From the NCBI GenBank assembly GCA_964600845.1, contig CAZRJW010000001.1:16514-80513 (forward strand): 64,000 nucleotides of DNA, written 5' to 3'. Every line of letters starts with the position of its first letter. The stretch's first letter is position 1. Both the position numbers and the translations under genes were made by a program. Origin of the DNA: JAGOTP01 sp964600845 (GTDB lineage: Bacteria > Patescibacteriota > Patescibacteriia > 2-12-FULL-60-25). Shown one piece after another: positions 42,582 to 51,545 of this stretch. The notes below the pieces were generated by a model. It ran no database searches, had not been told where the DNA came from, and was given only the letters and a program-made list of their open reading frames with translations.

Positions 42582-43180
42582 AGCTGAGGAGAAAGACGTT
42601 TTACGGTATCAACAATAGCACGAGTCATTGGATCAATTTCAAGATTCACCCTGTCACCAACTCGCTTGAAGCCAAAAGTGGTCCGGGCAAGAGTCTCAGG
42701 GATGAGATGAACGGTGAAATACTCCGGACCTACATCTACGAGGGTTAAACTACAGCCATCTAGCGCAACGAATCCTTTTGGAAAAAGGTAGGGAGAGAGC
42801 TCTTTGTCGCCCTGCAGCGTCACGATCCAATTATTTAGGCGTGCATCAATGGCACTGATCGTGACAGTTGATGCAACATGCCCCGCAACCAAATGCCCTC
42901 CGATTTCCTCCCCCATTCGGACCGAGCGCTCTATATTTACTTTATCACCCTGCTTCAGCTCACCGATTGCTGTTTTCGCAAGTGTCTCACCTATTACATC
43001 AAAGGTGACTTGCGCCCCATCAATTACGACCGCCGTAAGACAAACGCCCCCTACCGATACGCTTGCTCCCCGCTCCAATTCTTGAGACAGATCCCCCAAA
43101 TCCACTACAAGCGTCAGAGCATGCTCTTTTTTCTCTACTCGTGTGACTTCACCCAGCCCTTTTACGATTCCAGTAAACAT
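42578..43180 (-). CDS. ribE: Riboflavin synthase, alpha chain
   Basis: 200 aa, two tandem lumazine-binding domains. It disproportionates two lumazine molecules to riboflavin. The N-terminus MFTGIVKGLGEVTRV is the family start. Each domain has the G-x-S-V-x-V-x-G-V-C-L-T type stretch (ASVSVGGVCLTAV; VALDGCSLTLVDV), and GHLVAGHVA sits at the domain join. It overlaps ribH by 4 bp. The 133 bp upstream carry a hairpin but no FMN riboswitch that I could recognise. Confidence 0.93.
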   Translation of the reverse strand: MFTGIVKGLGEVTRVEKKEHALTLVVDLGDLSQELERGASVSVGGVCLTAVVIDGAQVTFDVIGETLAKTAIGELKQGDKVNIERSVRMGEEIGGHLVAGHVASTVTISAIDARLNNWIVTLQGDKELSPYLFPKGFVALDGCSLTLVDVGPEYFTVHLIPETLARTTFGFKRVGDRVNLEIDPMTRAIVDTVKRLSPQL

Positions 43181-43313
43181 AGATTCTGCCTAAGTTCACG
43201 TGATGCGCACAAAGTCTGCAAGCGCTGACGACGAGGGGGCCCAACTCTCACCACCCACCACGGCACCCCTTGCTGGAGGTGGGTGTCGTACTCTACAGTC
43301 ATAGGAGAGCCTT

Positions 43314-44090
43314 ATGGACGAACATATCAAGATCATCACCCTGAATACCTGGGGTGGAATGGGTGGAACAGATGGACTCCTCTCCTTCTTCAAGTCGTAC
43401 CAAGATACAGACATCTTTTGTTTGCAGGAAACTTGGAATGGCGGCGCTGGAGAAAAAGCAGCGAACGCCGCTGGACGAAGCTTAGAGCGCGTGGATACAG
43501 ATCTCTTATCGAAAATAAAAGCTGTTTTGCCTGATCATGTGACCTACTTTAAGTCACAGTACGTTTCCTACTTTGGCATTACCATTTTTGTTCGTAATAC
43601 CTTTTCTGTCGTCGACGAAGGAGCCGTGTGCGTCTATCGTGAGCCTGGCTATGTTTCTACCGAGGACATCGCAGATCATGCGCGCATTCTTCAGTATGTC
43701 ACGCTTGAAACAGCGAGCGGTCTTCTCACCGTCTGCAATATCCATGGAGCCTGGCAACCAGGCGGAAAAACAGACACGCCCGAACGTCTCGACCAATCAT
43801 GGAGAATCATCGATTTCACCAAGCGCTTCTCACACCCACTCATTCTGGCAGGAGATTTTAATCTCACGCTAAATACGCGCAGCGTTCAGCTGATCGAAGA
43901 AGCTGGTTGGGAGAATCTCATTCGAACACACAATATCACCTCTACCAGAACAAGCTTCTACGACAAACCCGAGAAGTTCGCTGACTACGTCTTCGTAAAA
44001 AACGGAGTGAGAGTTGAGGAATTTTGTGTGTTACCTGAACAGATCTCAGATCATGCTCCACTTTTCCTCTCCTGCACACTCCCGGTCTAA
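43314..44090 (+). CDS. Endonuclease/exonuclease/phosphatase-family protein
   Basis: 258 aa, soluble. The EEP fold motifs are in order: IKIITLNTWGG (first Asn), DIFCLQETW (LQE), ILAGDFNLT (GDFN) and ISDHAPLFL (SDH). It could act on DNA, on phospholipids or on a small phosphate ester. Length and the plain core favour a general EEP hydrolase. Divergent to ribE; no operon partner is clear, though a DUF2007 gene follows 21 bp later. Confidence 0.85.
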   Translation: MDEHIKIITLNTWGGMGGTDGLLSFFKSYQDTDIFCLQETWNGGAGEKAANAAGRSLERVDTDLLSKIKAVLPDHVTYFKSQYVSYFGITIFVRNTFSVVDEGAVCVYREPGYVSTEDIADHARILQYVTLETASGLLTVCNIHGAWQPGGKTDTPERLDQSWRIIDFTKRFSHPLILAGDFNLTLNTRSVQLIEEAGWENLIRTHNITSTRTSFYDKPEKFADYVFVKNGVRVEEFCVLPEQISDHAPLFLSCTLPV

Positions 44091-44111
44091 CAATTCACCC
44101 ACCATCATCCT

Positions 44112-44321
44112 ATGAGCACACGCCTCATCACCTTTCGAACGCTTCCCACACGGATAGAGGCGGAACTTGCGAAGAGTCTTCTGGAAGCTGCTGGAATCAA
44201 AGCGATGATCAGTGCAGATGATGCAGGCGGAATGCTTCCAACCCCTTTCGCGTATACGTCCGGTGTCGAATTGATCCTACGAGAAGAAGACGTAGAACGA
44301 GCAAAAGAAATCCTTACGTAA
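44112..44321 (+). CDS. DUF2007 small protein
   Basis: 69 aa. The DUF2007 layout is seen: LITFRTLPTRIEAELAKSLLEAAGIKAMISADDAGG, then FAYTSGVELILREEDVERAKEIL. These are small cytosolic ferredoxin-like folds often called putative signal transducing proteins, with no known reaction. It lies 21 bp after the EEP nuclease gene on the same strand. Confidence 0.8.
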   Translation: MSTRLITFRTLPTRIEAELAKSLLEAAGIKAMISADDAGGMLPTPFAYTSGVELILREEDVERAKEILT

Positions 44322-44362
44322 TCACGCGTGCTACACTCCAAACTCATCAACCAACCACTCCT

Positions 44363-44878
44363 ATGAACCACATCTACACATTCACACTTCCCGTTTTTGT
44401 AAAATCACTTGCGGCCCTCGATGAGATTCTCGTGAAAGCTGATGCCTTTCTCAAAGAAAAGGGCTTAGAAGAATCGTCTTTACTTGAACTGCGTCTGGCT
44501 CCAGACATGTTTCCTTTTAAAAAACAGGTACAAATGATCTGTGATAACGCGAAAGGCGCCTCTGCACGCTTAGCGGGCATGAACGTTCCTTCGCATGAAG
44601 ATACAGAGCAATCACTAAGCGAACTGCGCGCACGAATTGAGAAAACGCTGGATTTCCTTGCAACGATTCCTGAAAGCGCCTTCGACGAAGCCGCCGATCG
44701 TCAAATCACGCTCCCCTATCTCCCGGGCAAATACATGACAGGGATTGGGTATGCGTCTGAATATGCCGTTCCAAATTTCTTCTTCCATCTCACGACGGCC
44801 TACGCCCTTCTCCGAAAAGAAGGATTGGGGATCGGAAAAGCCGACTACATGGGCGGACTTCCCCTGAAAGACCTGTAG
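44363..44878 (+). CDS. DUF1993-like protein
   Basis: 171 aa, mainly helical, no signal. FTLPVFVKSLAALDEILVKADAFLKEKG, LELRLAPDMFPFKKQVQMICDNAKGASARLAGM and ASEYAVPNFFFHLTTAYALLRKEG are characteristic of DUF1993, a DinB-like four-helix fold without the usual His triad. A reaction is not known. It ends 17 bp before the AI-2E transporter stop on the opposite strand. Confidence 0.83.
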   Translation: MNHIYTFTLPVFVKSLAALDEILVKADAFLKEKGLEESSLLELRLAPDMFPFKKQVQMICDNAKGASARLAGMNVPSHEDTEQSLSELRARIEKTLDFLATIPESAFDEAADRQITLPYLPGKYMTGIGYASEYAVPNFFFHLTTAYALLRKEGLGIGKADYMGGLPLKDL

Positions 44879-44894
44879 GAAGTTGCTGCAGTCA

Positions 44895-46007
44895 TCAACT
44901 TACGTCCGTTGAAACCTTGTGAATCGGAAGGGCGCTTTCTGTAGGGATTTTTGTTCCGTGTACAATTTCTGTCACCGCAATTTGAAGAACGGCCGCTAAC
45001 GGAATAGCGAGGAGGACGCCAACGATTCCGGCCAGCTCAGCTCCGATGATCGAGGCAAGAATGATCAATAATGGAGATAAGGAAATAATACGCGAGTAGA
45101 CAAGCGGTTGTATCACGTGCCCCTCAACGAACTGATAGAGCAGAAGAACGATGACTGCAATCACTGCGGCAGCCACCCCCTTGGTCAACGCAACAAGCGC
45201 CACAGCGACCGTCGCGATCGCTGCCCCAATCAGTGGAATCAAGTCGAAGATCGCGACGAGTGCTGCGAGGGCAAAGGCATACGGCACATCCAGGATGAGA
45301 AGCGTCACAAGGGTGACCGTGCCCGCGATCAAGCTGATGAGCAAGTTCCCCGTTACGAATCCGCTCACTGCCTGCGACATCTTCTTTGCGACCAACCGAA
45401 TACGTCGAGCACGATCTGGATGAAGAAAATGCAAACTCTTTTCCCAGGCATCTGGACCTTCAATCAAGAGGAAGAACGTGAGGAGGAGAATAATGAAGAG
45501 CGAGGAAATCCCACCCAAGATACTCCCGATAACTCCAAGAACAGACACGCTTGCGCCCGCCACTTGTGAAACCTGTCCTTTAGACAGCTCCTTTACTCGA
45601 TCAACAATCCGATATTGCTCATTCAAAAAACTGAGCCGTTCGTTTTGGGTGAGCTTACTGACAAGCTCTGGAGCATTCTCAATAAGTGTACGCCCTTGAG
45701 TCACCAGCGGCGTCGCGATCATGCTTGTGATCACAAGCAATACAATGAGCGTGAGAAAGATGGTGATGATGGAGGCTCCTACGCGGCGCACCCCACGACG
45801 CATCAAAAGTCGGACAAGCGGTTCAAGTGCGACAGCCAAAATAACCGCGACCACGATCTGCAAGATCAGCGAGTGGAGCGCATATATCAGATACACAGCC
45901 GCCGTGGCTGCAAGTACGATTCCGTAAATGATGAGCGTTCTTTTGGCGACGTTTTTTGGGCTCGTAGCCAATTCCTGTGGATCGAGTGTATCCATATGTC
46001 GGTTCAT
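44895..46007 (-). CDS. AI-2E family (PerM-like) transporter
   Basis: 370 aa with about seven to eight membrane segments. IIYGIVLAATAAVYLIYALHSLI, AVILAVALEPLVRLL, VGASIITIFLTLIVLLVITSMI, LLLTFFLLIEGPDAWE and the C-terminal FVEGHVIQPLVYSRIISLSPLLIILASIIGAELAGIVGVLLAIPLAA are typical PerM/TqsA. Family members export a range of solutes; the substrate here is unknown. The gene is a single minus-strand unit between the DUF1993 and glycosidase genes. Confidence 0.88.
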   Translation of the reverse strand: MNRHMDTLDPQELATSPKNVAKRTLIIYGIVLAATAAVYLIYALHSLILQIVVAVILAVALEPLVRLLMRRGVRRVGASIITIFLTLIVLLVITSMIATPLVTQGRTLIENAPELVSKLTQNERLSFLNEQYRIVDRVKELSKGQVSQVAGASVSVLGVIGSILGGISSLFIILLLTFFLLIEGPDAWEKSLHFLHPDRARRIRLVAKKMSQAVSGFVTGNLLISLIAGTVTLVTLLILDVPYAFALAALVAIFDLIPLIGAAIATVAVALVALTKGVAAAVIAVIVLLLYQFVEGHVIQPLVYSRIISLSPLLIILASIIGAELAGIVGVLLAIPLAAVLQIAVTEIVHGTKIPTESALPIHKVSTDVS

Positions 46008-46081
46008 TTTACATTGATAATACCTCCCCTAGGTGTACGCTACACAGGGCAATAATGCAATATACTCGCTAGATTCTAGGG

Positions 46082-48052
46082 TTATTTTAGCTTTTTTACG
46101 GGCGTCGCCTTCACCGGCTCTCGGAATTTCGCAGGTGAGAGCTGCTTGTTTTTTGTGTAGTAGAACCAGTGACGACCTGTCGCATCACCGAAGACGACCC
46201 CCGTCGGTCGGAAGGCGACCACATCGAAGGTCTTCAAATCTGGCCGTTCTTTCTCAGGAAGATAGGCGAATAGCCGGATGACATCCGTATCGCTTCCATC
46301 CTTCGGATCGAGAATATGGAGCTCGGTGGGAATCTTCCATTTCTTTTCATGCGTGCCTTCACGCCGAGCTAATGTCAGTTTCGAAATCGAGTCTCTGATC
46401 AGAAGATCAAACGTAAAGCGGAAGGTGAGAGCCTTCTTTTTTAGGTCTACGATTTCGATCGCTGATCCGCGTGAACCGCTCAGCGTCACTGCATCACCCG
46501 CCGCCTTTGCCTCTTTCACCGTTTGCCATGCAGCGGGCTGGGTCGGCTTTTCTATTTTGATCGGCGTGAGAACCTTATCCCAATGGACCGCTTGTGCTTT
46601 CTTGAACTGCGCGAGCGCTGTCTGCTCTGCCTTCTTTGAGAAGAGTCCAAGCGCCGAGATCACGGGTCGCTCCGAATCCCCTCCCGTTACCCCCATTCCT
46701 ACCAAGAGCTGACCTTTCGCGACCAAGGTGCTCGAACCACCACCGTCATACATCATGGCGTACGCAATATCAGGATATTTCTCTTTCAGGAATGTTCCAA
46801 GCGAAGCTCCTCCACGACCGAAAGCTGGATAGGATTTTCCTGCGACAACGATAAAGTAGACTGTTTTGCGATCGGCTGAAATTCCAACGGCTGTACGCGC
46901 ATTCTTTCCGACGCGTCGCTCCCACTGCGTATATTCATCAAAGCCTTCCTTTGTGCTTTCCGTCAGAATCTCCCCTTTGGAGAGAAATAGCGGACCAGCA
47001 CCTAGCATCTGTTCTGGCGTACAATTTATTGCAGCAAGTTGTTTTTTCACGTAATTACCGATGTAGAATTTTCCATCTTTACACACGATAAATGTACTTC
47101 GATCCGTGCGTTCCAAGATCATTTTCCCATCCACCATCGCGACATCCTCAAACGCGCCCCATGGCCATTCCACATTAAAGTACGAGCCATTGATCGCAGC
47201 AATCGCCCCTGACTCTTTCACTAAATTTGAAACTGACTGATAGACATATTCATCACGCAACTTCTCTTTAACCGGATCTTTCGCAGGATTAAAAGAACGA
47301 CGAGGAATGATCGGCTTCACAATGGTATCCCCTCCCATCTTCATCTGGATGACGTAGATATCTGTATCCAAATCGCGCCAGTGATTGAGTTGAGCGTCTT
47401 TGCTCAAGGTGAGTTTTTCGTTCGTTTCCTTGTCGACTCCGCCCTGCTTTTCCCAACCGGCAAAGCGCCAAACAGATAAAGCTGCATCCTCTCGCAAGAG
47501 AGGCGCGGCTGGGAGTAGCTTATTCGAACTTCGGAAGAGGAGCTTCAGTCGATCAGCGGCGATCATCGCGCCCTGACGGTTCGCGGGAATCGTTAGAAGG
47601 TCTGCTGGATCAACAAATCCCGCAGGGCGTACTTGAAGCGTTTGAAACGCGAATGACTGACGACGAAGGGCGAATAGCTGCTGCATCGCTTCATCTCGTC
47701 GAATTTTGTCTGGTTTTTCCGTCAGGACGGGAACCCCGGCTCCGGACAAGCAAGCGCGGATATTATCCGCCGTCCAGTAGGCGTTCGCCGTCTTCCCAAA
47801 TTCTGGACAGGCGTCACTCGTACGGAGGAACATCAACATGTACAGCCACTGATCTGGCGTAATCGTCACTCCGTAGCCAAAAGTCGTTTGAGTTTGAGGG
47901 AACATCCAACCGCGATTTAACACATCCGCAATCGCGTCCTTTTCAAAGGTCGTACTTTTCACATCCGTAAACACTTGCGCTTGAGCGGTCAACGGCAAGA
48001 CAACGACCACTGCCGCTAGCGTAGAAAGGAGCCAGTTCGTGAAGGTTCTCAT
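46082..48052 (-). CDS. Secreted phosphodiester glycosidase-domain protein
   Basis: 656 aa. A signal peptide (MRTFTNWLLSTLAAVVVVLPLTAQAQ) is followed by an S-layer-homology-like start (FTDVKSTTFEKDAIADVLNRGW), then a NAGPA/DUF2233 phosphodiester glycosidase domain: NGSYFNVEWPWG, GAGPLFLSKGE, RTAVGISADRKTVYFIVV and MMYDGGGSSTLVAKG. Family members cleave sugar phosphodiesters, including exopolysaccharide and envelope sugars. A C-terminal beta-rich domain ends the protein. It is divergent to a short PQQ-like protein, 34 bp away. Confidence 0.85.
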   Translation of the reverse strand: MRTFTNWLLSTLAAVVVVLPLTAQAQVFTDVKSTTFEKDAIADVLNRGWMFPQTQTTFGYGVTITPDQWLYMLMFLRTSDACPEFGKTANAYWTADNIRACLSGAGVPVLTEKPDKIRRDEAMQQLFALRRQSFAFQTLQVRPAGFVDPADLLTIPANRQGAMIAADRLKLLFRSSNKLLPAAPLLREDAALSVWRFAGWEKQGGVDKETNEKLTLSKDAQLNHWRDLDTDIYVIQMKMGGDTIVKPIIPRRSFNPAKDPVKEKLRDEYVYQSVSNLVKESGAIAAINGSYFNVEWPWGAFEDVAMVDGKMILERTDRSTFIVCKDGKFYIGNYVKKQLAAINCTPEQMLGAGPLFLSKGEILTESTKEGFDEYTQWERRVGKNARTAVGISADRKTVYFIVVAGKSYPAFGRGGASLGTFLKEKYPDIAYAMMYDGGGSSTLVAKGQLLVGMGVTGGDSERPVISALGLFSKKAEQTALAQFKKAQAVHWDKVLTPIKIEKPTQPAAWQTVKEAKAAGDAVTLSGSRGSAIEIVDLKKKALTFRFTFDLLIRDSISKLTLARREGTHEKKWKIPTELHILDPKDGSDTDVIRLFAYLPEKERPDLKTFDVVAFRPTGVVFGDATGRHWFYYTKNKQLSPAKFREPVKATPVKKLK

Positions 48053-48086
48053 GGATTCTTAGTATAGCATCTGATACAGTTTTGCC

Positions 48087-48476
48087 ATGCCCCCTCTCCT
48101 CTTCGTCGCCTTTTACGGCTCTGTGGTCGCCGTTGATCAAAAAACCGGAACGAATGTCTGGGAAACAGCCACGCATGGTGGCCGCACACAACTAACCGCA
48201 CACAAAGAACGTGTTTACGTCGCCTCAGAAAGAAGCGGCCTTCTTGTCTTGAACGCCAAAGATGGAACGATTATCCAAAAAACTGCTCTCTCTGGTCGAG
48301 GCCAAGCTCCAACGATCCTGATCGACGAAGAAACCGTCTACGTAACCTCCGGCGGTGAACTCCAAGCGTTTGATTTGGATGGAAAACTTCTCTGGACGAA
48401 TGCCTTTAAAGGAAAAGGAAATGGAACAATGGCGATCGCAACCCAAAATAAAGACCGCCAGGGGGATGAGTATTAA
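48087..48476 (+). CDS. Short PQQ-like beta-propeller repeat protein
   Basis: 129 aa, no signal peptide. About three PQQ/WD-like repeats are visible: YGSVVAVDQKTGTNVWE, SGLLVLNAKDGTIIQK and GELQAFDLDGKLLWTN. A full propeller needs six to eight blades, so this is either a fragment or an oligomer-forming protein. Function is unknown. Its last 4 bp overlap the 3' end of the DUF3592 gene on the other strand. Confidence 0.7.
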   Translation: MPPLLFVAFYGSVVAVDQKTGTNVWETATHGGRTQLTAHKERVYVASERSGLLVLNAKDGTIIQKTALSGRGQAPTILIDEETVYVTSGGELQAFDLDGKLLWTNAFKGKGNGTMAIATQNKDRQGDEY

Positions 48477-48880
48477 CCTAAACTACTACCAAACACCAAG
48501 CTAATCACCGAAAGGATAATAAGCGAACTAATCCCGGCGAGAGCAAAGAGAATTGAAGTACCCCAGAGCTGCGGAAATCGTTCAACTCGAGCTCGATTCG
48601 GGTTTGAAGATGAATACACAACTGGCCAAACGGTGGTCAGCGCCCAATTCTCTCTCCCTAGGACTGTCGAAACGCGAAATCGATAGTCTTTTCCATCCTG
48701 AGCTTTAAAGCCAACGATCGGCGTATCTCCTTCGTTGCTTACATCAATATCTACCACCGTTCCTTGAACACGCACTCCTGTTCGCTGGAGTTGAATCGTA
48801 CGAAGCGCTTCGATCACCGCATAGATCAAAACAACTGCGGAAAGCAGAGGCAGACGGGAAAGAAGCTGTGCACTTGTCAT
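48473..48880 (-). CDS. DUF3592 membrane protein
   Basis: 135 aa from ATG 48880 (MTSAQLLSRLPLLS). Two hydrophobic helices (about 10-27 and about 105-130) flank a beta-rich middle: RTGVRVQGTVVDIDVSN, VGFKAQDGKDYRFRVS and NWALTTVWPVVYSSSNPNRARVE, the DUF3592 pattern. No reaction is known. It lies 9 bp downstream of the ABC transporter stop, so it is likely co-transcribed with the ABC gene. Confidence 0.78.
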   Translation of the reverse strand: MTSAQLLSRLPLLSAVVLIYAVIEALRTIQLQRTGVRVQGTVVDIDVSNEGDTPIVGFKAQDGKDYRFRVSTVLGRENWALTTVWPVVYSSSNPNRARVERFPQLWGTSILFALAGISSLIILSVISLVFGSSLG

Positions 48881-48889
48881 AGTCAAACC

Positions 48890-50671
48890 TTACTCGTCTT
48901 TGAAAAATCCTCCAACTTGAAGATTCCACAGCTTCTGATAGACCCCCTTCTGCGCAACCAGTTCGGCGTGTGTACCAGCATCTACCACTCTCCCCTCATC
49001 CATAATGACAATGCGATCCATCGACATAATGGTCGATAAACGGTGAGCGATCACGATGGTGGTTTTTTCACGCATCAGCGTCCGGAGTGCATCCTGAATC
49101 AATCCCTCTGACTCCGAGTCAAGACTTGAAGTTGCTTCATCAAGGATCAGAATCCGAGCATCTTTCAGAATGGCGCGAGCGATCGCGACACGCTGGCGCT
49201 CGCCCCCAGAAAGCTTCACCCCGCGCTCACCTACCTGCGTTTGATATTTCTCTGGAAGTTTCTCGATAAACTCATGGCAATGTGCGAGTTTTGCCGCCTT
49301 GATCACCTCTTTTTCGGTTGCCCCTGGGCGACCATAGCGAATATTTTCCATCAGCGAACGATGAAACAGAACCGGTTCTTGTGGCACAAGCGCAATACTT
49401 GCACGCAAAGAATCTTGCGTTGCTCGCTTGATATCCTGTCCATCAATGACTATTTTTCCGTCTGTTACATCGTAAAAACGATAGAGCAATTTTACAATCG
49501 TCGACTTCCCCGCTCCTGACGTTCCAACAAGCGCTACCTTCTCACCAGGGCTGATAGTGAGATTGAAGTCGCGTAAAACCTTCCCCGCTCCATACGAAAA
49601 CTTCACATGATCAAACGCGACCTCTCCGGCTGTGACGCGCAATACTTTAGCGCCCTGCATATCCTTAATCCCATGCGGTTCGTCTAAGATCTGAACCATT
49701 TCAGTCGCATCTGAGAACGAGGCGTAATACGACCGGATCATGCGGGAAAAATCAAGCACCCGCGTATACAGGATCGCGAAGTAGCTTTGAAATAACACCA
49801 CATCTCCTCCGCTGATCTTTCCCTCGCTCCAATAACGAATGCCGATCCAGAGGACGGCTGCCTGCAATCCAATTAGGATGAGCGCCTGAGCAGCGTAGTT
49901 TTGGACGTGTGTCTTCCAGGCCCGAAAACGCATGTCACGCAGCAAATTCGATTCATCCCGAAACTCTCTTTCTTCGCGCCTCGTCGCCGCAAAGAGCTTG
50001 ATCGTCAGCACGTTTGAAATCGCGTCTGACAAAAATCCGGTTACATGTGAGTCCTGCTCTGCGCGCTGGATATCGTACTTCACCTTCCAGCGTGAATAGA
50101 AGTAGTTATAGACCATCATCACGACCAACCAGACGAATACAATCACACCAATCAACGTACTTCGATAGAACAGAACAATCAAAATCCCAATAAACGACAC
50201 GATAATGGGGAGCAATTGCTCGATCGTGACGTTCATGATGTCTTGATACGCACGTGAGATCTTCGAGACCTTACGTACCAGCGAGCCACTAAAATTGTTT
50301 TGGAAGAACTGATAGGAATGGCCTATGAGATATCCAAAACTATGTTGCTCAAGATCTGCCATCATGCGCGGCTGGATGTACATGTAAATCACCCAGGCGC
50401 CACGATGCACAACCCAGACGGCCAGACTCGCCCCTGTAAACAGAAGAAGCGTGTGCTTCAGATCTCCCAATGCCGCCACCCCGGGAGCAGATGTAGCGAG
50501 CGTATCGAAGAGCAACTTCGCGATGTAAGGCAAAATAACATTTTGAACACTCTCCCCGATCAAGGTACCAAGAATCACCAAGATCAAAAACACTCGATAT
50601 CTTCCCCAGTGCTGAGAAAAGACACGCAAAACAGGCATCACCGAAAAGGTTCGGAGGGAAGGAGCGGACAT
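48890..50671 (-). CDS. ABC exporter, fused membrane and ATPase domains
   Basis: 593 aa from ATG 50671 (MSAPSLRTFSVMP). Residues about 20-310 are a six-helix ABC exporter membrane domain. The ATPase has VGTSGAGKSTIVKL (Walker A), LSGGERQRVAIARAIL (signature), ILILDEATSSLDSES (Walker B) and AHRLST (H-loop). It likely forms a homodimer exporting a lipid, peptide or drug. The divergent amidase gene starts 17 bp away, so the promoters must lie inside the coding ends. Confidence 0.93.
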   Translation of the reverse strand: MSAPSLRTFSVMPVLRVFSQHWGRYRVFLILVILGTLIGESVQNVILPYIAKLLFDTLATSAPGVAALGDLKHTLLLFTGASLAVWVVHRGAWVIYMYIQPRMMADLEQHSFGYLIGHSYQFFQNNFSGSLVRKVSKISRAYQDIMNVTIEQLLPIIVSFIGILIVLFYRSTLIGVIVFVWLVVMMVYNYFYSRWKVKYDIQRAEQDSHVTGFLSDAISNVLTIKLFAATRREEREFRDESNLLRDMRFRAWKTHVQNYAAQALILIGLQAAVLWIGIRYWSEGKISGGDVVLFQSYFAILYTRVLDFSRMIRSYYASFSDATEMVQILDEPHGIKDMQGAKVLRVTAGEVAFDHVKFSYGAGKVLRDFNLTISPGEKVALVGTSGAGKSTIVKLLYRFYDVTDGKIVIDGQDIKRATQDSLRASIALVPQEPVLFHRSLMENIRYGRPGATEKEVIKAAKLAHCHEFIEKLPEKYQTQVGERGVKLSGGERQRVAIARAILKDARILILDEATSSLDSESEGLIQDALRTLMREKTTIVIAHRLSTIMSMDRIVIMDEGRVVDAGTHAELVAQKGVYQKLWNLQVGGFFKDE

Positions 50672-50688
50672 GACCGACAGTATAGCAA

Positions 50689-51504
50689 ATGAACCAAAGT
50701 GAGCCTGTGCCTCGTACAAGGAATATGCTTCTACGGCCTCTTTTGACCTGGTCTGCTGCTGGCCTGGCCATCTGTGCCGTTTTCGGTCTCATATTTGGAG
50801 CCGTTTCACGCCTCTCTCCCGTATCGTCGAGCCAGGAAGAGTTCGAAACGCTTGGCGGAGGCATCAATCTAAGTGATCTCCTCCCCCACCTCTACGAACC
50901 ACCTGTCCAGACGTGGGTGCGCCCACCCGGCCCCTTACGCGTCGGCCTGCAGGCGGGCCACTGGAAAAACGGAGAGCTTCCCGACGAACTCAGTAACTTA
51001 CGCGAACGAGGCGGCGGAACACGCGGGGGCGGCAAATACGAATGGGAAACAAATCTCGAGATCGCACAGACGGCGAAGACCCTCATCGAGAAAGAACAAA
51101 TCATCGTCGATATTCTGCCCGCGACGATTCCCCCTGATTATTGGGCGGATATCTTTATCTCGATTCACGCGGACGGGAGCACCGACACAAGTGTCTCTGG
51201 TTTCAAGGTTGCCGCCCCTTGGAGAGACCGCACCGGACGAGGAGCGGCCTTTGCAGCCCTCCTGGAAGCAACCTACGCCTCAACCACCAACCTTCGGATC
51301 GATCCAAACGTTACGGCGAACATGCGCGGCTACTACGCCTTCAATTGGAGGAAATACGAACACTCCATCCACCCAATGACCACCGCCGTCATTCTAGAAA
51401 CCGGTTTTCTCACCAACCCATCTGATCAGCGGTTATTGATTCGAAACCAGGGCGTTGCCGCAAAAGCGATCGCCGAAGCCGTCTTCGCCTATTTGAATGT
51501 ATAG
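50689..51504 (+). CDS. N-acetylmuramoyl-L-alanine amidase (Amidase_3)
   Basis: 271 aa; start 50689, with MLLRPLL at 50725 as an alternative. Residues 13-45 are a hydrophobic anchor, then a Pro-rich linker. The catalytic domain cuts the amide between MurNAc and the stem peptide. Zinc ligands are placed as in AmiC-like enzymes: QAGHW (His91), YEWETNLEIA (Glu120) and ISIHADG (His160), with the catalytic Glu in VILETGFLTN (Glu237). It is probably exported and membrane-anchored, acting in cell-wall splitting. It is divergent from the ABC exporter gene, whose start is 17 bp away. Confidence 0.92.
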   Translation: MNQSEPVPRTRNMLLRPLLTWSAAGLAICAVFGLIFGAVSRLSPVSSSQEEFETLGGGINLSDLLPHLYEPPVQTWVRPPGPLRVGLQAGHWKNGELPDELSNLRERGGGTRGGGKYEWETNLEIAQTAKTLIEKEQIIVDILPATIPPDYWADIFISIHADGSTDTSVSGFKVAAPWRDRTGRGAAFAALLEATYASTTNLRIDPNVTANMRGYYAFNWRKYEHSIHPMTTAVILETGFLTNPSDQRLLIRNQGVAAKAIAEAVFAYLNV

Positions 51505-51545
51505 TCGTTTTGTAAAAAGAAGTGGTAGGCTAGAAGAACTCCCCT

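Noticed and set aside
43181..43313. FMN riboswitch before ribE
   Set aside because: The conserved AGGGTGAAATTC/GGCGGT/AGTCC blocks are absent; only a simple 7-bp hairpin (43253-43259 with 43278-43284) is seen.
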